From Verrucomicrobiales bacterium (GTDB taxonomy: Bacteria; Verrucomicrobiota; Verrucomicrobiia; Verrucomicrobiales; DEV007): a stretch of 19,478 nt of DNA. The stretch spans positions 8,640 through 28,117 of the forward strand of contig PAPL01000054.1 in the NCBI GenBank assembly GCA_002708885.1, read 5' to 3'. A program made the position numbers and the translations under genes. Below, piece after piece: positions 14,315-19,478 of this stretch (positions are counted from its first letter, which is position 1; each line of letters begins with the position of its first letter). Under the pieces are notes generated by a model, which was given only the letters and a program-made list of their open reading frames with translations, did not search any database and was not told the origin of the DNA.

Positions 14315-15853
14315 ATGATCCGTTATCTAATATTAATATCACTCTTCGTCCTGCAAAAAGGGATAGCCAATGACCGCCCAAACCTTTTAATAATGATGAG
14401 TGACGACCAATCTTTTCCCCATGCATCCGCGTATGGATCCAAAATGGCTTTCACTCCAAACTTTGACCGAGTCGCCAATGAAGGTGTTCTGTTCACTAAT
14501 GCTTTTTGCTCAGCGCCGGGATGCAGTCCGTCCCGAGCTGCGTTTCTAACCGGACGAAACATATGGCAAATCGAACATGCTGGAACACATGCCTCTTCTT
14601 TCCATAAAAAATATCTGACTTTTATGGATCTTCTCAAAGAATCTGGCTATCATACTGGACACACAGGTAAGGGGTGGGGACCAGGGAATTATTCTGATGG
14701 GGGCAGGGAAAATAATCCAGCAGGACCAATCTACGGCAGTAAAAAGGGAAACTATAGTGAAGGTTTTTCGAAGTTCATAAAATCAAAACCAAAAGGTTCC
14801 CCTTTCGCTTTCTGGTTCGGTTCAAAAGATCCTCACAGGAGTTTCGAAAAAGGGAGCGGTCAAAAAGCAGGTAAAACTTTGGATCAAGCAGACCTGCCAC
14901 CATTCTTGCCTGATTCACCTACCATCCGTGGTGATCTACTCGACTATGCATTGGAAATTGAACGCTTCGATAAGGACTGCGGAAAAATGCTGGAGATACT
15001 AAAAAAGAATAATTTGGATAATAACACCATAATTATTATTACAAGTGATAACGGAATGGCATTTCCATACGCCAAAGCAAACTGCACTGAATATGGAATT
15101 CACATGCCCCTTGCTATTTCCTGGAAACCAAAAATACCCGCAAATCAAATATGCAAAAAGTTAATTAGCTTTATAGACATAACGGCAACGATTCATGAAG
15201 CAATGTCAATCAGTGCCCCTAAGAAATTTCCAATCATGGGAAAAAGTTTTCTGAACAGCGTCAGTAAATTGAGAGATTCAGCCCAAGACAACAATTCTCC
15301 TATTTATGCAGGCAGAGAACGGCACTCATCATCACGTTATAATTCCTTAGGGTACCCACAACGTTGCATCAGGACGGATGAGTACTTATATATAATAAAT
15401 TTCAAGCCGGAAAGATGGCCTGCTGGTCCGGGTCAAAAGTTTTCTGGGAAGCCAGGGTCTCGACTCGGTCCCGAACACGGAGGGTACCATGACATTGATG
15501 CATGCCCCACCCTAAGCTTCATGATCGCCAAACAAAAAGATCCCAAAATAGCGAAGTACTTTCATTTAGCCGTCAACAAGAGGCCTAAAGAGCAACTCTT
15601 TAATATTCGAAAAGACCCGGGATGCCTTAACAATCTAGCCAATGATCCAAAGCATGCGATTATTCGAGATAAACTATCTCAAAGACTCGTGAAATATTTA
15701 ACAGATACTAATGATCCACGTGCTTTGAATGGTGGTGATATTTTTGAAACCTATAAGAGATATTCATCAATTAGATGGTTCCCAGAACCTGAATGGGTGA
15801 AAAAAAATCCTGAATCTGTGCCAAAAACACCATGGCTTAGAGCAAAAAAATAA
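14315..15853 (+). CDS. Secreted sulfatase, N-sulfoglucosamine sulfohydrolase-like
   Basis: A 512-residue exported type I sulfatase. A signal peptide (about 1-18) precedes RPNLLIMMSDDQSFPH, whose D30-D31 are metal ligands. The sulfatase signature APGCSPSRAAFLTG is canonical (C-x-P-x-R), with C70 as the formylglycine precursor and R74 behind it. HTGKGWG (117-123), GSKDPHRSFEKG (169-180) and TSDNGMAFP (243-251, D245-N246) supply further active-site residues. The DPHR and SDDQS pattern resembles the heparan N-sulfatase-like (SGSH-type) subgroup, so an N- or O-sulfated polysaccharide is a reasonable substrate guess, not a demonstrated one. Length is normal for a single-domain sulfatase. It is divergent from the DUF1553/DUF1501 pair, and the CotH protein starts 73 nt downstream on the same strand, so the two may be co-transcribed. 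Maturation needs a formylglycine-generating enzyme, which is not in the window. Confidence 0.93.
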   Translation: MIRYLILISLFVLQKGIANDRPNLLIMMSDDQSFPHASAYGSKMAFTPNFDRVANEGVLFTNAFCSAPGCSPSRAAFLTGRNIWQIEHAGTHASSFHKKYLTFMDLLKESGYHTGHTGKGWGPGNYSDGGRENNPAGPIYGSKKGNYSEGFSKFIKSKPKGSPFAFWFGSKDPHRSFEKGSGQKAGKTLDQADLPPFLPDSPTIRGDLLDYALEIERFDKDCGKMLEILKKNNLDNNTIIIITSDNGMAFPYAKANCTEYGIHMPLAISWKPKIPANQICKKLISFIDITATIHEAMSISAPKKFPIMGKSFLNSVSKLRDSAQDNNSPIYAGRERHSSSRYNSLGYPQRCIRTDEYLYIINFKPERWPAGPGQKFSGKPGSRLGPEHGGYHDIDACPTLSFMIAKQKDPKIAKYFHLAVNKRPKEQLFNIRKDPGCLNNLANDPKHAIIRDKLSQRLVKYLTDTNDPRALNGGDIFETYKRYSSIRWFPEPEWVKKNPESVPKTPWLRAKK

Positions 15854-15883
15854 TTAGATTCATGGTTTTCAAGATAGTCACTC

Positions 15884-15899
15884 GAATCAACAATGATTC
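15884..15899 (+). other. Small hairpin between sulfatase and CotH genes
   Basis: GAATCA-ACAA-TGATTC has perfect 6-bp arms and a 4-nt loop in the 73-nt gap. No T-tract follows (TGAGTATCTTAC), so it is not a Rho-independent terminator. It could be an RNA stem or an operator, or chance. Confidence 0.22.
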
Positions 15900-15926
15900 T
15901 GAGTATCTTACTCTAATCACCTCAAT

Positions 15927-18900
15927 ATGGATAAGACCCCAATCCTTTGTTTTTTTATATTACTATTTCTTTGCCCCGCGAAAACTTTTTCTCAACTAGG
16001 AATAACAGAATTCGCGGCAAACAATGAAGGAGCCTATCTCGATGAAGATGGAGATTCATCTGATTGGATCGAAATTCAAAATTCAGGACCCTCGCCCATA
16101 TCAACAAAAGGATACCATCTCACAGATAATTCAGATAATCTTAAAAAATGGACCTTCCCTGACGAAATAATCGCACCTAATGGAATATTAATTGTCTTCG
16201 CCTCAGGAAAAAATCGAAACAAAAAAGGGAGCGAGCTTCACACTAATTTCTCTCTATCATCAAACGGAGAATATCTTGCTCTTGTGGGTCCAGAGAACGT
16301 CGGCATTGCAACGGAATTTTCTCCTGTATATCCAAAACAATTTAATAATTACTCATATGGATTTGGTTCTCACGATAAACCTGTCGAGAAAACTTTAATT
16401 TCATGGCCTTCAACAGCCAGATGGATCATACCTGACAATAATACAAAAGATTCATGGAACTTATCAGAATTTGATGATTCAGATTGGTTCGAGAGCATGA
16501 CAGGAATAGGGTTCGGATATAAATTTCCAAACTTCATAGGACCGGGCAGTAATACGAGTCAGGAAATGCGCGGCATCTCTCCTAGCATTTATGTCAGAAT
16601 TAATTTTAGCGTAGATGATCCCCAAGCCGTTAAATTAATGGACTTATCGATGCATTTCGAAGACGCAGTGGTCGTTTATCTTAACGGACACAAAGTAATC
16701 AGTGAAAGTGCCCCTGAATCAACGGGACCAAATTCGACTGCATTAAATAATCTAAATAGCGAGGTTTTTTCCGGAGATCCAATGAAAATCTTCAGCTTAG
16801 ATTTTGCGGGAAAATTATTAACCGGTGAAAATGTCCTCTCATTTCACTTGATGAATAATTCCGTAACCAGCTCAGATATTCTATTAATTCCTAAGCTAGT
16901 TGCACAATTAAGCTCGCCGGAAGCAAACACTAAAGAAGGTTATTTTAATTCACCAACTCCAGGAAAGCCAAACTCTACAATCACCTACACAGGACTAGTT
17001 AAAGATACCACATTTAGTATTGACCGAGGTTTCTTTTCGGAACCGTTGGACGTTCTCATTTCATGTAAGACTATAGGTTCAGCTATAATTTACACGATAG
17101 ATGGCAGTGAACCCGGCCCAAAAAACGGCATAATAATAGAGCCAGAAAATGAAGAAGCGCGGCCCACTGCTCGTGTCAGAATTACCAAAACCACTCCATT
17201 AAGAGCAATCGGCATCAAAACCGGTCTCATGCCATCAAACACGGATACACAAACTTATATATTTCTGGATGATGTACTTGATCAAGATGAAAGCCCTGAA
17301 GGTTATCCAGTTCCATGGAAAAATCGATCCGGACAAATCATCGGAGGTGATTATGGAATGGATCCAAATGTGGTTGGATCTTTCTACACGAGAGAAGAAA
17401 TTAAAGAGGGTCTAATGGACATTCCAACTGTCTCCATTGTTACAAATAAAACCAATCTCTTTGATCAGAAAACCGGAATACAGGTGAATTCACAAGATTC
17501 TGGAGATGATTCAGAACGCCTAGTCTCCGTCGAACTGATTAATTTTCCAGAAAGCCCCACTAAACAACTGAATGCTGGAATGCGTATGAATGGAAATGCG
17601 TCTAGATCACCGACAAGACCAAAACACAATTTCCGACTCATATTTCGGGACGAGTATGGATCAAATATTCTGAAGTACCCGCTGTTCGGGCCAGAAGCAC
17701 CTACAGACCAATTTAATTCTATCATTCTGAGAGGAGGTAATGGCAATTCATGGATCCATCCTCATGCGAATGTCTACCTGAATGCAATGTATATAAGAGA
17801 TCAATGGTTCCGAGATGCCCATTCATTAATGGGATACCCGGAAGCTCTACAAAGGGAAGTACACGTATATTTTAATGGCCTTTACTGGGGAATGCATCAC
17901 CTCTTTGAAAGAATTGAGGAAGAATGGACAGCAGAAAGGTTCGGCGGGAACAAAGACGATTGGGAAGGTTTTCGAATCGTGGCTGGAAGCAGAATAGAAA
18001 TTATACACGGCACCGAAAAAGAAGTTAGTAAAGGAATACTTGATAGCTGGGATTCCACAATTCTAGCTGCTAAAGCTGGTGATTTGGAAACTGTGAAGCA
18101 ATATCTGGATTTAGATTCGTTCATTGACTATCTGCTACTCAATTTTCATGCAGGTAACAGCGACTGGGATCAAAATAATGTACGGGCAATGAGGCGGATA
18201 TCTCCTCCTGGAAAATATATGTTCTTCTGCCACGATGCTGAGAGAGCTGGTTTCAACGCAGGCGCATCATCAACAGTATCAATCGATGTAACAACTAAAA
18301 ATACAGTTCGCGGTCCCACATCAATACATAACGATTTAAGAAAAATACCTGCATACGCAATTCGGTTTGCAGATAGAGCCCAATTGCATCTTTTAAATGG
18401 GGGTGCACTCAGTCCTGAGAATGGTGCAAGATTATGGAAGAACCGGGCCGATGGAATCCGCCTAGCCCTCAAAGCAGAAAGCGCAAGGTGGGGTGATTTC
18501 CGACGAGAACCACCACTAAACCTCAATGATTGGGAAAGGTCACTCAAACGAGAATACGAACAATGGTTTCCATTCCGAACACCAAAAACATTATCGCAAC
18601 TACGTTCTCGCGGTTTATATCCTAAAACAGAAGCGCCTGATTTTTCTCAACACGGAGGTCAGGTCCCTTCGGAATTTTCATTGGAAATGAATAACCCGAA
18701 TGCCGGTGGCACTATCTATTATACATTAGATGGGTCCGATCCCCGCATTTCGGACACAGAGCCTGAAGAGAATATTCTCGTCCCTGAAGAGTCCCTTGCT
18801 CTGGTTCTGGTTCAGTCAGAAGACGGCGGGCTGGGTCTGGACTGGACCAGTGTTAATTTTGATGACTCTCAATGGCAGAGCGGCCAGACCGGTATGGGTT

Positions 18901-19478
18901 TTGAGAAAATAGCCGGTGACTATCAGGCTCTAATTAATTTTCCTCTCTCCTCGATGCTGGGAACCAATGCTTCATGCATGATCCGTATTCCATTTAATAT
19001 TCCTGACCAGGAAGCTCTCAATAAAATATTCTCTCTGGCATTGAACATGAAATATGATGATGGGTACGCTGCCTTCATTAACGGAGAATTTGTCGCCGGA
19101 AAGAACAACCCTGAAACACTGACCTGGAATTCAAGAGCGACCCGTTCCCACCTCGACTCTTTGGCCCTTGAATTTGAATCGGTCGATATATCAAACGCGA
19201 CATCAAAGCTCAGAGTCGGTAAAAATATCCTCGCTATTCAAGCAATGAACTCATCACGCAGTGGCAGTGATTTTCTTATCGTTCCGCAGATCTCATACGG
19301 GACAAAATCCTCAAATGGTCTCTCACCTTCAGCAATCAAATACAATGCTCCTGTAAGTTTATCCAAGAGCGGAACCGTCAAAGCAAGGATCCTTGAGGAT
19401 GGTACCTGGTCCGCACTCAATCAGGCTCAATTCATTGTTGGCATTCCAGCAAAGGCAGGAAGCCTAGTCATTTCCGAG
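15927..19478 (+). CDS. Secreted lamin-tail / CotH kinase mosaic protein, 3'-truncated
   Basis: The frame from ATG 15927 stays open to the last base (1184 residues seen), so the C-terminus lies outside. Order: signal peptide (about 1-23, ending KTFSQ); lamin-tail domain (about 24-125; ITEFAANNEGAYLDEDGDSS, DWIEIQN); galactose-binding-like jelly roll (about 157-331; FDDSDWF, TGIGFG, VVVYLNGHKV); chitobiase-C-like strands (about 362-450; IIYTIDGSEPG); CotH kinase domain (about 499-896); a second chitobiase-C-like unit (about 912-945; TIYYTLDGSDP); and a second jelly roll (about 950-1125; FDDSQWQSG, TGMGF, YAAFINGEFV). CotH marks are R553 in GMRMNGNASR, VYFNGLYWGMHHLFERIEE, NSDWDQNN (744-751) and HDAE (769-772), the last replacing the usual WDxD. 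CotH of Bacillus is a protein kinase; here extracellular phosphorylation or a structural role is inferred. It lies 73 nt behind a sulfatase gene. Confidence 0.9.
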   Translation, partial: MDKTPILCFFILLFLCPAKTFSQLGITEFAANNEGAYLDEDGDSSDWIEIQNSGPSPISTKGYHLTDNSDNLKKWTFPDEIIAPNGILIVFASGKNRNKKGSELHTNFSLSSNGEYLALVGPENVGIATEFSPVYPKQFNNYSYGFGSHDKPVEKTLISWPSTARWIIPDNNTKDSWNLSEFDDSDWFESMTGIGFGYKFPNFIGPGSNTSQEMRGISPSIYVRINFSVDDPQAVKLMDLSMHFEDAVVVYLNGHKVISESAPESTGPNSTALNNLNSEVFSGDPMKIFSLDFAGKLLTGENVLSFHLMNNSVTSSDILLIPKLVAQLSSPEANTKEGYFNSPTPGKPNSTITYTGLVKDTTFSIDRGFFSEPLDVLISCKTIGSAIIYTIDGSEPGPKNGIIIEPENEEARPTARVRITKTTPLRAIGIKTGLMPSNTDTQTYIFLDDVLDQDESPEGYPVPWKNRSGQIIGGDYGMDPNVVGSFYTREEIKEGLMDIPTVSIVTNKTNLFDQKTGIQVNSQDSGDDSERLVSVELINFPESPTKQLNAGMRMNGNASRSPTRPKHNFRLIFRDEYGSNILKYPLFGPEAPTDQFNSIILRGGNGNSWIHPHANVYLNAMYIRDQWFRDAHSLMGYPEALQREVHVYFNGLYWGMHHLFERIEEEWTAERFGGNKDDWEGFRIVAGSRIEIIHGTEKEVSKGILDSWDSTILAAKAGDLETVKQYLDLDSFIDYLLLNFHAGNSDWDQNNVRAMRRISPPGKYMFFCHDAERAGFNAGASSTVSIDVTTKNTVRGPTSIHNDLRKIPAYAIRFADRAQLHLLNGGALSPENGARLWKNRADGIRLALKAESARWGDFRREPPLNLNDWERSLKREYEQWFPFRTPKTLSQLRSRGLYPKTEAPDFSQHGGQVPSEFSLEMNNPNAGGTIYYTLDGSDPRISDTEPEENILVPEESLALVLVQSEDGGLGLDWTSVNFDDSQWQSGQTGMGFEKIAGDYQALINFPLSSMLGTNASCMIRIPFNIPDQEALNKIFSLALNMKYDDGYAAFINGEFVAGKNNPETLTWNSRATRSHLDSLALEFESVDISNATSKLRVGKNILAIQAMNSSRSGSDFLIVPQISYGTKSSNGLSPSAIKYNAPVSLSKSGTVKARILEDGTWSALNQAQFIVGIPAKAGSLVISE

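Noticed and set aside
17465..18547. Minus-strand open frames at 17465-17746, 17897-18124 and 18170-18547
   Set aside because: They are antisense to the CotH frame, which is open over 3.5 kb with matching domains.

Overview
The window looks like a chromosome segment from a member of the Planctomycetota-Verrucomicrobiota group, more likely a marine verrucomicrobial lineage. Evidence: two gene pairs of the DUF1549/DUF1553 (planctomycete-type cytochrome) and DUF1501 families, which are abundant and almost diagnostic in that group; two secreted sulfatases; a Tat-exported Gfo/Idh/MocA oxidoreductase; a PQQ-like beta-propeller protein; a eukaryote-type glutamine synthetase (GSII); and a huge lamin-tail/CotH protein. 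The DNA is moderately AT-rich. None of the eleven chosen starts inside the window has a Shine-Dalgarno-like GGAG, AGGA or GAGG in the 20 nt upstream. I see no tRNA, rRNA, CRISPR array, transposase or integrase, and no gene-free stretch over about 260 nt.

Layout. 1-2302 (+): the 3' end of a DUF1553 gene overlaps (ATGA) a complete DUF1501 gene. 2347-3561 (-): a minimal kinase-like domain fused to a PP2C phosphatase, convergent with the previous pair. 3562-3816: a divergent regulatory region with a near-consensus sigma-54 promoter facing 3817-4827 (+), glutamine synthetase, which ends in a strong, probably bidirectional terminator. 4941-6815 (-): sulfatase with a HEAT-like C-terminal region. 6950-8182 (+): PQQ-like beta-propeller protein, divergent from the sulfatase. 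8219-9670 (-): Gfo/Idh/MocA oxidoreductase. 9765-10373 (-): thrH. 10482-14143 (-): a second complete PSCyt1-DUF1549-DUF1553 plus DUF1501 pair (TGATG overlap). 14315-15853 (+): a second sulfatase with the canonical C-S-P-S-R site. 15927 to the window end (+): the first 1184 residues of a secreted mosaic protein with lamin-tail, galactose-binding-like, chitobiase-C-like and CotH kinase domains.

How it fits together. Most genes encode exported proteins of the kind this phylum deploys on sulfated or otherwise complex polysaccharides: sulfatases to remove sulfate, an oxidoreductase and a beta-propeller for sugar or redox chemistry, and cytochrome/DUF1501 pairs of unknown function. Three cytosolic genes for nitrogen, amino-acid and signalling functions (glutamine synthetase, ThrH, kinase/PP2C) are interspersed. 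The most informative observations are the sigma-54 promoter of the glutamine synthetase gene, the minimal kinase-PP2C fusion, the two paralogous DUF1553/DUF1501 couples, and the mosaic CotH protein. Nothing here is a clearly new defence or mobile system; the DUF1553/DUF1501 couple is the main biochemically undefined unit.
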